From the NCBI GenBank assembly GCA_027923505.1, contig BROI01000040.1, positions 1-64,000 of the forward strand: 64,000 bases of DNA, in the 5' to 3' direction. Of this stretch, positions 30,553-43,400 are shown piece by piece (the first letter of the stretch is position 1; every line of letters begins with the position of its first letter). The position numbers and the translations under genes are program-made. This DNA comes from Mayamaea pseudoterrestris. Lineage: Eukaryota > Bacillariophyta > Bacillariophyceae > Sellaphorales > Sellaphoraceae. The notes beneath the pieces were generated by a model. The model did no database searches and was not told the origin of the DNA. It worked only from the letters and a program-made list of their open reading frames with translations.

Positions 30553-31202
30553 GTACACAAAGATTGGTGGTAAGCGTCCTATAAATCAAAGGTTTACATC
30601 TGTTCAATTTTAAGCCGCGATGTATGTAACGCCAATATCTTCCGTCAAGTTACTGCACACCACTAGTCCTTGTCATGCGATCCTCCAGCTACCACGAGCG
30701 TGTAATGTTCTAGTAATTGACCCTTGCGAACCAAATTATCAATGACATTTCGAAGTAAAACGGGAGCAACGTCTTGCTCGATAAATTTTACTTTATCCAA
30801 CTCGGTCCGTCGCGTAGCGGGATCGGTGCTCCAACACAGCTCCACTCCCACGCACCATCACTCCAATGAGCTTGACGCCTCGTGCAGGAGCTCCATGTTA
30901 CAAGTTGCTGCCGGGAAACGCCGGAAGGAGCGAGTGGTAACTGATGCAGTTGAGGAATCTGTTGCAAACGTCGCTGCGTCCGCATGTAACACACTTGCTT
31001 CCTCTCGTTTGCAATGGTTTGACTATTTCGTCACGATCATTGCAGCCACGCAGCAAAGCATCCTCCGAACGAGTGGGTTTCCTTAATAAAATTTGTACAT
31101 ATACGAATACAATTGTCCGTTTTACAGAATAGTATGTTACAGGTATGAGCCTTTATGTCTTGTTATGAATAGATCGGAGAATAATGCTCGTTGGCATTGT
31201 TT
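30553..31202. other. Intergenic with a possible minus-strand coding fragment
   Basis: The stretch 30851-30663 (minus) reads ELCWSTDPATRRTELDKVKF to LLEHYTLVVAGGSHDKD and ends at a stop. It looks coding in composition, but its upstream side is closed by TGA at 30865-30867, after which the same frame is open again (FATDSSTASVTTRSFRRFPA). I could not place introns or a start or name a family. It may be a remnant or a poorly resolved small gene. Confidence 0.3.
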
Positions 31203-31841
31203 TTACTCGGAGCAGCGTCGCCTTGCTTGGCGAGTCGGTGGGCGAGTCGTCGCGTGCGTGCTTCGGTCAATGTTGCTTCGATGTCGGCTCCGTCGCGAGG
31301 ATGTCGAATGCCTAGATCCGGTCAGTGAATGCTGACTGGAACCCAGTCCCTCGTGGTCAATCTTGCTGGTACTGGAATGCTGTATCCGTCGGCTGCTGCG
31401 GGTGCGCTCTGGGGCGCGTCTGACTAGTATGATGGTGTCCTCTGGCACAAAGTTTAGCTGCGCATATCGCTCGCTGTCCACTGGGCGCTTCCACTTGATG
31501 CCAGCAAGCTTGAGGTCCGTAGTGTGGACGAAATGGTCATCATGATCGGGAATGGCGAATTCATAGTCGTAGCTCTGTTGTTTGTCATCATCCTTTGTGT
31601 GACAGTGAGCGACGACATCGTCCAATGTAATGGAGCGCGTGTCATGCGTCGAGTCGGTGCAGCCGCTGGAGAGCGAGTCGTTGCCATTGGAAAAGAGTTT
31701 CCGTTTGCTGCTTCCAAGGAATCGCGAGGAAAATAGGCACTGCAAGGTTCCACCGACTTGCATCCCGTTGAACATGTGTTTCGGGCCCACGGCCATCTTC
31801 TCTTGCAGTCGGCTGAGGCTGAGTTCTTGGTTGACACCCAT
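31203..31841 (-). CDS. Unknown protein with Ser/Arg/His-rich tail
   Basis: 212 residues when started at the first ATG (31841, context ACCCATGGTT reversed). No family recognised. N-terminal SLSRLQEKMAVGPKHMFNGM and GGTLQCLFSSRFLG look folded. The middle (about 85-150) is acidic with FAIPDHDDHFVHTTDLKLAG and QLNFVPEDTIILVRRAPERT. The last 60 residues are RS/RR-rich (SRHSTSSRRSRHRSNIDRST), as in nuclear or RNA-associated proteins; that is a guess from composition. It lies next to another unknown minus-strand gene (32890-33465). Confidence 0.5.
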   Translation of the reverse strand: MGVNQELSLSRLQEKMAVGPKHMFNGMQVGGTLQCLFSSRFLGSSKRKLFSNGNDSLSSGCTDSTHDTRSITLDDVVAHCHTKDDDKQQSYDYEFAIPDHDDHFVHTTDLKLAGIKWKRPVDSERYAQLNFVPEDTIILVRRAPERTRSSRRIQHSSTSKIDHEGLGSSQHSLTGSRHSTSSRRSRHRSNIDRSTHATTRPPTRQARRRCSE

Positions 31842-32889
31842 GGTTTGTTTCTTTTTATGAGCACAAACTAAGCCAAACGGAGCTTTACTTGTTGGCGAGA
31901 CCGTTCCTGGAATTTGTTCTCCGATGCCAAACAAGTCCACGGAAAATGACACTGGTTTGGAGTCGTTCGTTGGTTGCTTCTACGCTTCGTATTCACGAGT
32001 GTTGCGACCAGCGAAAGTGATCCGTCCTCCAATGATCGTGCAGCATGGGCGTCACGACCGAGAAGTTGCAATCTCACTGGCCATAATCAAACATGGGGCT
32101 GAGCAAGTCACCCGTTCATTTACATAAGGTGATGTGTCACAATGGACGCTTGGTTAGCCTATCCCGCAATCGCCATGGTCCTCGTCCGAACATTCACTGC
32201 GGCCTCTGCATTCCCGTTGCAACACATTGTATGTTACTGTTAGGTCCAACAACGGCGCAGACTGGAGTCGTGGCTGACTCTGGATCAAAACGAACGTTAC
32301 AGTGAGAAAGCCCTTCCTCGGTTCCTTGGTCGTTCTAGCTACGTGGCCTCGACCAGATTGGCATCTACGGCAGCCCACCAGTATGATATACTCCACTTCT
32401 AATGACATGATGATTGTCTGTCATTGACAAAAGGTGCATGGCATTGAGCGAACCATTGACAAGCTGCTCGGACGTGTGGCTTTTCTCGAGAGCACGGAGT
32501 CTCACGCGCTAAAGCGCGCTCTCGTGTTGCCATGGCACTGGTCGCAAAAGCAGATAGTCAAACGCGGGTATAAGATACGTTCGATACTGACCCGTTTCTT
32601 CTTTTCACGCACTCTCCTCTCATGGGGTTGGTCTTTGAATAGCGGCCAAGTAAGAGGAGCAATCGCAACGACCGTCGCAAGCACTTGGCAAATAAATTAT
32701 GCCAACGGATAAAGCGCAGCTTGATTGCTATACTCACAGATTATAGTAGCAGCCATGTAATTTCAAAATTGTTGTTTATTTACCAAAAACTTAATCAGAG
32801 GACGCCCACTAACAAAACTCCTCCAACCGCAAACTTGTCACTCACTGCCAAAACTCCCAAAACTCCCAAAACTCCCAAAACTGTTGGAC
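31842..32889. other. Intergenic, about 1 kb
   Basis: No supported gene. Short frames on both strands (for example minus 32408-32154, with a C-x-x-C and C-x4-C) lack family features. A 10-bp minisatellite sits at the right end (32849-32882). Confidence 0.4.
32849..32882. repeat. 10-bp tandem repeat (CAAAACTCCC)
   Basis: Three and a half perfect head-to-tail copies just beyond the stop of the minus-strand gene at 32890, so inside its probable 3' UTR. Confidence 0.8.
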
Positions 32890-33465
32890 CTACAAGTCCA
32901 TGTCAAAGACACCGCCGTCGTCGTTATCATCAAACTCTGTAGCATCATCAGTATCGTCCCCTGCAGCATGCTCGTCACATTCATCTTGCATGGGCAGGAT
33001 CAGCGACGGCTTGCATGACTCGTCAAAGTGAACGCGCCGCCGGTGTCGTCTATCGTCTTGGTGCAGTCGCGGAACAATCTTGTAGTCGCTGGTGGCTGTT
33101 TCATACGAACAAACGCGTGGCGCATGACGATACGATGCAAAGTCATGCAGTTGCTGGCTGATTGGAATGGGAACCGACGACGACGAAACGAATTGCGTCT
33201 TCGACACGCGCTGGTGCATGCGCAGGGCGCGATACTCGCACCAAGCTTGCGTCTCCTCGTCTGTACATGGTGGTTGATTGGCAATGCGAATGCTGCTGCT
33301 GCTGCCACTTCGCTTGTCGTGAATGTCCTTATTCGTCGCCGTCGTTGGAACGAAGAGTCGCACGTCGTTGGGCGTGCCAAACGCGACTGGTGTGGTGCTT
33401 TGGAGCGTGTCGTCGTCATCGCTTCCACGTGATGAAATCTTCATGTTGTAGCTGTCGACGCTCAT
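32890..33465 (-). CDS. Unknown hydrophilic protein with acidic tail
   Basis: 191 residues from the first true ATG (33465, MSVDSYNMKISSRGSDDDD). No family recognised. It has TEEETQAWCEYRALRMHQRV-like sequence at about 65-85 (DEETQAWCEYRALRMHQRVS), a basic block DDRRHRRRVHFDESCKPSLI (about 135-155) and an acidic end (DDTDDATEFDDNDDGGVFDM). The RRRVHFDE stretch resembles the R-V-x-F type docking motif of PP1 regulators (RVHF), which is a weak but testable hint. Single exon; composition is like that of its neighbours. Confidence 0.5.
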   Translation of the reverse strand: MSVDSYNMKISSRGSDDDDTLQSTTPVAFGTPNDVRLFVPTTATNKDIHDKRSGSSSSIRIANQPPCTDEETQAWCEYRALRMHQRVSKTQFVSSSSVPIPISQQLHDFASYRHAPRVCSYETATSDYKIVPRLHQDDRRHRRRVHFDESCKPSLILPMQDECDEHAAGDDTDDATEFDDNDDGGVFDMDL

Positions 33466-34473
33466 GGTGTCAACAGGCAAAAATGCCTTTTTGAACGACT
33501 CTGATGTTTAGTGATGGCTGCTTGCGGCTGGTTCCTTGGCACGCACGTGCACGTTTGAGTCGTTTCCAGCCACTCGCTGCGGAATTCCGTCAAGCAAAAC
33601 TCCCAAGGAATACGCGGAGGAAGCGTTACGAAAAACCGTTCATATGAGTCATTGATCGAATCGTGTCAAGAGTGAGGCAATTGCAATCGTTCGGTGAATG
33701 TCAATGACGAGCCAATGAACGTTAAGCAGTGACTCAGATGATCAGTTTAGAAGCGTGAATGAATACGCTGTCGAATATGATCCTTGCCCCTAAAAAATTG
33801 GCCAAGTGCGCCTTGCACGACCGAAAACCGAAACACCCGATCCACTTTGCACCTCCACCGCATACCGTCACTTTGAAAAGTCTTTGCAACAAATCTTGTG
33901 CGGAGGTGTTCTCAATGGCTATACTTTGCAGCAATATTCTAAATAGCCTATAACATTCTTCAATACTCTGCGGGTGTTATAGAGGTGGTCCCGTTTGAAT
34001 TGACTTGATGGTCCCGCCAAACACCTCGTCGCAAGCTGAGGATTGATGAGTCGTCGAAAAGGCTGGCTCGCGCGCATGGTACTTAACCTACGTGGCTACG
34101 TGGAGCTTGTTATTGCCTTGCGGGACCCCCACCAGACATAGGCAACCATTTTACTGCATGAAACTACTCATCAATACATAAGTAATTGATGAATGAACAT
34201 GTCCATGGGCAATAGAGCTATATTGAATAGGTCGTGACACGACTTTTCAAAGTGACGGTACCTGCATGTACTCATTCTTTGTCGTCACAAAACCTTGACA
34301 CTGTATCAAGGTAGTAGCATGCAATAGTAAGCGGCTGCACTAAATAAAAATACGAGGCTACCTCTGCACTTTATATTTCTGCAAGGTTTGAGTGAAGAAT
34401 CGAGCCTCGCATCAGCCATCGACATCACCAATCAGCAATCAGCAATCAGCCATCAGCCATCAAGTCATTCATT
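33466..34473. other. Intergenic between divergent genes, about 1 kb
   Basis: Upstream region of the giant FG-GAP gene (+) and of the unknown minus gene. ATCAGCAATC/ATCAGCCATC short repeats lie at 34431-34461, directly before the giant start. No gene is seen. Confidence 0.45.
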
Positions 34474-37400
34474 ATGGAACAGCAACACGACGAAGACGAA
34501 GATACAGTCAACATGCGCGAATTGGTGCACGAGCTGCGTTTGGCGCGGCGCGAGATGCAGGTGCTGCGCGAGCGCGTCGATGCCCAGGCGGCTGCTGTGA
34601 CTGCGAGTGCGCCGATTGCGGATCATGAGGCATGGCAGCAGCAGCAGCGGCAGCAGGATTCACCGCTATTATTGAGCAGCCGCGTCGAACAATTAATTGA
34701 GGAGCTGCAAGCGACCAAGCGAGACTTGGCGGAACTCAAGCAGCAGCAGAGCGAGCGACTTGCAGCAGATGAACAAGAATTGCTGCGAGTCTCCGCAGCA
34801 GCTGCGAGCGACGAGGTGCAGTCCATTCTAACGCAAACTGCACTTTCGAATAATGCAGCTGCTGTTACAGTCGAAATGGATCACAGGAGAAAGGCAGCCA
34901 TGCTTTTAGCCAAGGCTGGTGTCGTTGTAGATGACGTTGATAGTAGCAGTAATAATGACGACTCGAATATTGATGGTCACGAAGACGATGAAAGCGATTG
35001 CAGCAGCAGGTACTCTTCCAACGACAACTCTTACGATGATGATAATGCTTCGCCGCATTCGAGTCAAGGAAGCGACCAAGATTACTCCCATTCATATAGC
35101 AGTAGCAATCATGATGATATAAACGCGAATGATCTGCACGACAATGCAGGCTCAATCTACGAGGCAGACGACGACGAAAACGATGACACTGGTGGCAGTC
35201 TATCGCAAAGGGTTCAATCAAATGGCGATTCGCAATCAGGCAGCAGTAGTAGCAGCAGGAGTCAGCAACATAATAATAGCAGCTACGCAAGCGGAGACGA
35301 TCACTCGACAAATCGTTCCGCAGACCAAGGTACACAAGCGCATGACGAGTCTGACGCGCGGCAACGAGCGGCAATGCTGCTACGACGAGCGGGAGTGGCA
35401 GTCAATGAAAACAGCGAGCACTCCTATGGATCATGCTCGGCAAGTAGCAATAGGTCTGGAGAATGGAGCCACTCGCAGCAATCGGCATTGCCATCACAAG
35501 GCAGTGCGTATTCCGACGAAGAAAGTGGATCAACGGCATCGCAACGAAGTGGTAGCAGTGGTGTGAGTGCAAGTGAGAGGAGCCACTCGCCAAGGACGTC
35601 GTTCCATTCGGTTGCATCCGACGAAAGCTGTGAAATGAATGGTGGAAGCGAAGCATCATCCGCGAACGATGCTGCCGACGACCAAACAGCAGCTTCCGGC
35701 AATAATAATGACGACGATGCAGATTATATACAAGTGGATAGTTTTGACGATGAAGATGAACAATTTGCATCGGGCCATGACGCGAGCAACGCCAGCAATT
35801 CGCTCGAAGGTGAGGCAAGTGGAAGCGCAAACATGAGCTATGACGGGTCAGGTAGTCAACAAAACAACTTGAGTGGTGGATTTGAATATACAGAAGTCTC
35901 ATCCGAAGGAGTGAGCGACAAAAGTGGATCGACGGGCAGTGATAGGAGCGAGCCTTTCAAGTCTGAACGTGATCTCAGCAGCACCAATGTACTAAGCGTG
36001 GAAGAAACTTTGCCAGGCACCTCATTAAGTAGCCCCGAAACATTGCGGTCGCCATCTCAGTCCGCAGGTGATAGCGACCTTAGGCAACGAGCTGCTTTGC
36101 TACTGGCACGAGCTGGAATGGCAGCTGCACCTGATGAAATTGCAGGTGATCGAGGAGGCAGTGATTATACAGAGACTTCGTACGACGCCAATGACTCATA
36201 TACGGACGAAACAATCCACGACGATAGTGAGGAGGCAGAGCCTGATGTCGAAGATTTTGACAACACACGGCTAGCATTAAATGAAGTCAGATTACCTGAT
36301 GATGTTAAATTGGTTGCTAGACAAGGAGCGGAAGGCTTGCATGGTTCTGAAACTGTAGTTCGTGGCAATGATCTTGTCGGATCCGCTCTAACAGCAGAAG
36401 CAACAGGCGGTGTCAGCGTTCATTCGGAATCATCGAGAGCTGGCAGTTTTGACCCTGATGAGTTGCTTTTCATGTCGGACAGTGACGTTGCATCGGATGA
36501 CGGAATTGGTTCATCGAATTGCGAGGCTAGCGTCAAGCAAAGTCGCGACAGCAATCGAGTTATTGACGACCGACTGCAGTCGGTCCTTCCCGCTGGACGT
36601 GTGAATGACGACGCAGCTTCAATCACCACGCCAGATGATGAACGGGGATTTGATACTGAGGCATTTGCAGAACTTGATGAGCCGACAGCTATGGAAGAAG
36701 CAACGGTTGATGCGGATGATTTTCTTTTCATGTCTGACAGCGAAAGGGACGCAAATGACAATGATAGTGGATCAGGATCTTGTTCTGAATCACGAGGCGG
36801 CAGTGACTCACATGATTTTGAAGGCGAAAGGGCAGAGTCACTTCACAACAATGAGCAGAGCTTTGTTTTGCTCGAGTCACTTGAGTCACCAGTTCCAGCT
36901 GGCAGCGGTGGATTTATGGAGTCTCCACGCGGTCTTCGAGAAACGACACCCTCATCGCTCTCACAGAGGAGTTTTAACTTCAATCAACAAAATTCACAAT
37001 TGGGTCACCAATTTACTGGGCCGAATCATATAGGTGATCCATCTCTAGATCAAAATGCCAGTGCAACGAGTATACAATCAGTTGATCGTTCGATTTCCTC
37101 GCCCATTCGTACTTTACAAGAGAAACCAGCGAGCGCGTTCCTCTTCGATGAGTCTGAATTGATACAAATCCCTGACTCTTCATCTGATGAAGATAGCACG
37201 TCGAGTCCCAGTACAGTGCGATCCAGGAGTGGTTCGTGTTTGGATGCTGCAACAATCGCAACTAAGATTGATTCTGCTGGTGAGCTTCCTTTTGCGCAAG
37301 GCATTTCAATGGATCAAGATTTTGATAAGCCGCCGAGCGAAGGAATGGAGACGAATGGAGCAACATTTCATCAGGCAATTGATCAACTGAAGGACGATGC

Positions 37401-40400
37401 TGCTGTTAAATCTGATTGCGCTAGCCATGGCTTACAACTGAGATCTGCTTTGTGGGACGAAAGTAATTCCAATCACAGCCATTCATATAAAGGCCGATTT
37501 AAGAAAGCGTCACAGTCTCAATCATTTGATAACGATGCTGCACAACTGCCTGATGCGGAAAAATATTCATTTAGTGCACGAAACCGGGAGTCCGACGCGG
37601 ATGAGGTTGTTTGCGAGCAGAACAATTCTAAAACTAGCCTTGGTCGCGGCAATAGCGAAGGTTCGCTCGTCGCCAGTCAAGCCACTGCCTCGCCTGACAA
37701 TAGCGGCAGCGACGGTGAATTTGACAACGACCATGGATCGCTTACAGCCTCTCGTCTATCGAATCATGTGCGCGTTCAAGATGACGCGAATCTTGTCGGC
37801 TCGCGCAGGAGCCAATTAGAAACGCGAACTACTAACAGCTGTGGAGACGGCAGGGACGACAGCTTTGACGCTTCACACTCCAGCTTTGACATGAAGGCGT
37901 CGGACGGATCGGTGTCACCTGGGAATCAGTCGGCAATTCACACAGACGACGATTATACCAGCGGCTCTTGTCAACAAAACGATGTTGATTCGGACTTTCG
38001 TGGCGACAACAGCTCAGAAAACTTCCGTCTCAACGACATCGGCTCACACAATTCCATTCTCGATGGATCTGGCGACGAAAACTGCGCGAGCATGAATGAA
38101 ACATCCGGATCTAGCCCTGATGGCGAGGCAATAACAGCCGCAAATGAACACAGCGAACGTTCAGAATTCGAAATGAGAGCGACTCGTGGAGACTCATCGG
38201 GTTCCGATCTAACCGAGGAACGGTCTCAGTCGATAGAAGGAGCACTTGTGTCGGGAAAATTACAAGCTGGAGACGATGCGGACGCGAGTCTTGATGAGTT
38301 CCAGGCTGGCGACAGCTCATCGGGCTCCGTGTCCAGAAGTCAATCTGGAGATGATGGAGAGGCGAGTCATGGTGAGGTTGAGGCTGACGATAGCGCATCG
38401 CGCTCCGTCTCCAGGAATGAGCACAGCCAAAGTTCTTCCGATTCCACCCAAGGTAGCAATGAAGCTGACGCTCAGCTTGGCGGGTCTCGCTCGAGCCATG
38501 ACGAGGAAGCGTCCCAGTCTGTGTCTGTAAATAGTCAAAGCGAGATCTCCCTCGCCCTTGAAGAGCTAAAGGCTGAAGACAATATGAGTTTGAGCAATTC
38601 CCATTCGAGTCAGGAAGAAGAAGCTGCAAACTCTGGCGATTCTCAGTCTGGCAGCGATGATTATGCATCACAGTCTACAACCTCTGTTAAGGAGCAAGAC
38701 GATGGCTCAAGTTCAAATGAAATAGATGAATTAGAAAGTGACAATGACCAACGAGATGCAATGAGCGCAGACGAATCGTCTTTAAGCAATGGCTCGATTG
38801 CTTCCGCCAGTGACAGCAGCGACCAAATGACTGGGCCGGCAGCGACTAGTAGTCTACATGATGACCGCCAAATTGAGAGTCTTGGCGACGAGGAGCAGTT
38901 AATGGCTGACGATGAGGGATCAGTGACAGATGGATCCTATGGAAAAAGTCTCGCGAGTGCCGAGCAGCGTTCCCAGTTAAGCGCTAGTGCTTCAATCTCC
39001 AATGCAACCGCTAGTGAAGTTGAGGAAGAGTCAAGTGGCGAATCCAGCGAGGGTCCGCTCGGTGCTGCATCGGTTAGTCGGCGAGACGACTCTTGCCAAG
39101 ATCAGGAAGAAGTACAGCAGTCAACATTTATTGATGACGACCAGTCAGAAATGATGTTGTCTTTGTCAAATGACCAGCTGATGACAATGAACAATGAGGA
39201 AGCAGAACGTGTTGGCGAATCTAGTATGAACAATGTGGTGGCCAGCAGCTCGTCGTGTGCTGTCGCGTCGGAACGTGTTGGCAGCTACGAGGACGATCAT
39301 GATGTGCGAACGCAAGCCAATGTCCCGGAAACAATTGAAAGTGCGCTAAATGCGGATCTAATAAACGACAATCCATTGTATAAAGAGTCATTTGATGAAA
39401 GAGCGTTGGCGGCAAGCGCCGAATGGGACGAAAGCGAATTGCAGGCGCAAACATTGCCGCAGGAACCTGTCGGCTCGACAACACCAGCCGCCATTGAAAC
39501 AACCGAGCAGGAGCAATCTCCTACATTGCTAGTAGACCATGACATTGACAACGACGAAGCAGCAGCAGCATCAGCAGCATCATCACCATTTAACCGCAAA
39601 TCATTCACCTCCCGCATGATGAGTTCCTTTGGCCGCCTGTCGTCCAACCTTTGGAAGCCGCTCAAGCCGGCAAATGATGATAAAGCGAACGACTCTGCAA
39701 CGAATGACAATGAGGGAGCTGCTGATGACAACGATATCATCAACAAAACTGAAACAGTCATCAACTCTACTGCCGACGACGACAAGGACAATCTGGTGGG
39801 ACTCGAACCCTTGGCAGCGTCGCCGGTGCATGACGTCACGAACGAAAAATTGACGCCGGCGAATCGTGTGAACGAGGCCATCGAAGGAGCCATTCTGTTC
39901 GACCATGACGAGGCCAATCTAGAAGCAGCAACGAGTCATGACCAGGAGAAAACGGCTGCTGCTGTTGCTGCTGACATTGTTGTAGAGTCGGCCAAGACGA
40001 ACATGAGCAGCTCGTCAAGCTACGAATCCTCATCATCCAGCGACGCATCGAGCGACGAAAACAAAAAGAAGCATCGATCTTTTGCAGCAGCAGCTGCACC
40101 TCCAAGGCAAGGCGACGAGAGTAATAGCGACAGTGGGAGTGACAGTGGTGACAGCGAGAGTGATCAAAATGACGCAAGCGATTCTGACGAAAGCAGCGGC
40201 AGTAGCCACAGTCGAGCAGCGCCGAGTCGAGGTGCTGCAGCAGCAGTTGAACATGACGAACGTGACAACGACGACGAGTCGCAACAATCGTCGTCATCCG
40301 AGGAGAGTTCACAGCAATCATCATTGAGTGAAGATGGAAATAATGGCGATGATAGTGACGCGATTGATGCACCTGTAAAGCAGCAGCCGTTGAGCAACAG

Positions 40401-43400
40401 CAGTAGCAGTCATGGCGCATCAGAGTCGGACGACTCATCCAAGGAATCTGCAAACGACAACTCTGCAAATGATGAGTCTGAACATGACAGTCAAGAAGAC
40501 GATAGCAATAGCAACAGTGCCAGTAGCGACGCGAGCAACGCCACCATTATGGCACGCATGGCTGCGGCGCTGGCGCAAGGAAACGTTGCGGCAAATGACG
40601 ACGCTGATGACAGTGATTCAAAAGACGAGTCAAACGACGACGAGTCGAATGCTTCATCGGCATCGGAGGCCTCCGCTGACAATGTGTCAAGGCAAAGTAA
40701 TAGTCAGTCGGAAAGCGATAGTGACAACGAGAGTGCGGTTGTGACTGCAGGCGATGGCGACGACGACGATTCGAATCACTCGAATGACGATTCAGAGCAT
40801 AGTGATGACGAGAATGATGGATCCAATGGCAGCAGTAGTCGTCAGTCAGAGTCATTGTCATCTGGCAGTACTGGTAGCGGCAGCAGTCAATCCTCCGAGC
40901 GAGCCAGAAACATGAGTGTCGTGCACGAGCATGGCGAGCATGATGATGACGAATCTGACGTTGCATCTGGATCGAACGGCACCGCAACTCTGTCTCTTGG
41001 GAATGACAATGGGGACGATGAATCTGGCGACAATAACGAGTTGGTTGAGCATGATCATGATGATGAAAATGAAGACGATGCATCAAACTCGGAAAGCAGA
41101 AATCGTACAGAAAGTAACAAGCACATAGCCGAGTCATTGGCCGAGCCAGACGGCAAAGATTCATCCAACAATGACGACCATGACGCAACATTGTCCGACG
41201 TGTCGAGTTCACATAGCAGTCAGTCACAAGATAATTTACTACAGGTGGCGGACGCACCTACGTTGCACCTGGAGAGCGCCAAGGATGGCAGCCTGTCGGA
41301 ACTGTCGCCGGATGCATCGTCATCGTCAGCGAAAAGTGAAAGCAGCAGTGAAACCACCGTTTCCAATCCGGAATCATTTAGACATACTGACAGATCCTAC
41401 ACGGAAGCATCCGATATATACTCGCCGGCGACGCCACTGTCGCAAAAGGTTGGTGCTGTGCGGCAGGATGGTTATAGTGACAATGACGATGAGGATGTGT
41501 TTGCCATTGCACCCAAGCCTCGGTCCAAATATTCACCTACGTCGGCCGGGTCAAATTCAAACTCCTCTTCAAGCAAAAGCAATAATCAATCATCCTCGCC
41601 TGGTGGTAGCGGCAACGACAGTGGTAGCAGCTCGGGTAATTCGTCGGATAGTAGCAGCATTGCCCAATTGCCTGCTGGAATAGCTGCACGAGACGGTGCT
41701 GAAAGTGTGTCGAGTGACTACTTTGAAGATAGCAGCGCCATGTTGATGACTCCGTCGGCTACCGATCCATTGTCCACACGCGCTTCAGCCGAGCTGGGTG
41801 AGTTGATGTCACGCACGTCAACTAGCAAAAATCTTGCCGCGGCACCCGAAGGGAACGATGGCAGCGGTTCCGAGTCATCCGTTGGCAGCAATGGTAATGA
41901 GGCAAATGATGACAGTCTGCCCATACTTGGCGGCGAGACCACAAATGCAGACAGTGATGCGTTGATGGGCAGCAGCCAAATGGATGAGGCGCCTCTCGCA
42001 GTATCTGCTTCACGAGCCACGGACTCAATATCCGATAAACGATCCGGCCATGACTCGGAGTCGTCGAAGGAGAATAATGCCATAGAAAAAGCATCTACAT
42101 TACCAACATCTTCTACCAACGACAGTGGGAGCGATTCTGACTCTGCTATTACTATAAATGATGACGCGGAAAGTGGGTCGGTGTCTTCGGACGCAAGTAG
42201 CGAAATCTTTGTAACGCCACCTCGTGGAAGTGGCAAGATAGACAATCAGAACGATTCGGAAGGGTCCTCGTCAGATGACGACGTTGATGTTTTCGAAACG
42301 CCGCCACAAAATTTGGAGCATGTGATGACGGAAGCGAATGCTACTTTTGAATCTTCCGCTGACACGCCAGTACATGAATTGGCAGTGGACCTTTCATTTG
42401 TAAATCATTTGCCAGTGGATCAGAGTGAGTCAGTTTTTGCAGCTAATGCGAGCGACAGCAACTCAGTCAAATCGATGGGCAGATTTGAGGAGCGAGATGT
42501 CGTGGTTGACGATTTGGATGTGCCTAATTTCGCTCCGCCTTTGTATGTAGAAGCAACAATAGCAGAAACAGAAAACATTCAAACTAGCGATGATTCGAAT
42601 AAGACGACAATCAACGAAGTTACTGATGCAAAGACGGCATTGTCGTGGAAGCAAGCTCAGACTGTTGCAAGTAATCACATTTCCACAAATTCTCCATATA
42701 AATTAGCCAACGTGGCACGAGAAGAGGATACCAAGACGACAATTCACAACCTTTCAGGGCAGTCCGACGTTCTGTCCTTAGAGAGTGCAGATTTAGCGGT
42801 CATCAAGGCTCAAACCAAGGCGTTTGAAAGAGATGGTAGCAACAATAATAGCAGTAGCAGCAGCGACTCTCTCATTTCAGCCGCTAGTGAAGTGACATCA
42901 GTTGCCAGTGCAGACATTGCAGCTCTTCAAGCTCAAAGCAAACATTTGCTGTTGGATGCTCCGCATGATGTATCATCTGGATCGATGGAAGATACTTTTC
43001 ACCAAAGCGAAGCATCATTGCATGAGTTACCGGTAAAACATGAAAAATTACAATTCGCGCTTGCTACAGATATTGACAACTCAGTTGATGATAGGCCGCC
43101 TGTGGACAATGTCGCCAGTGAGGATGGCGTCGAAATCAGTGCGAGCAGCTGCCGCGACGAGAGTCCCCTTGGAGCGAGAGATAGTGCAGTTAATTTGTTA
43201 CACGACAACGAAAGCAACGGAATTTCGCAATTGGATACGTTAACAGGGACAGCACAGCAGGTTTACTCTGAAAGCGTGACGCATGCGGCTATTAACGAGC
43301 GCGTTGAAAATGATATAGACGAAGAAGAGTTCATCGAGAACTATCAGCTCGTCCAACCTTCGACGCCAGACAAAGCACCGTCAGCGGCCATGGTAGAAGC

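Noticed and set aside
32093-32408. Short ADSG-type sequence on plus and C-x-x-C on minus, suggesting a retroelement remnant
   Set aside because: Too short, no neighbouring polymerase or integrase sequence and no terminal repeats; not enough to call a fossil element.
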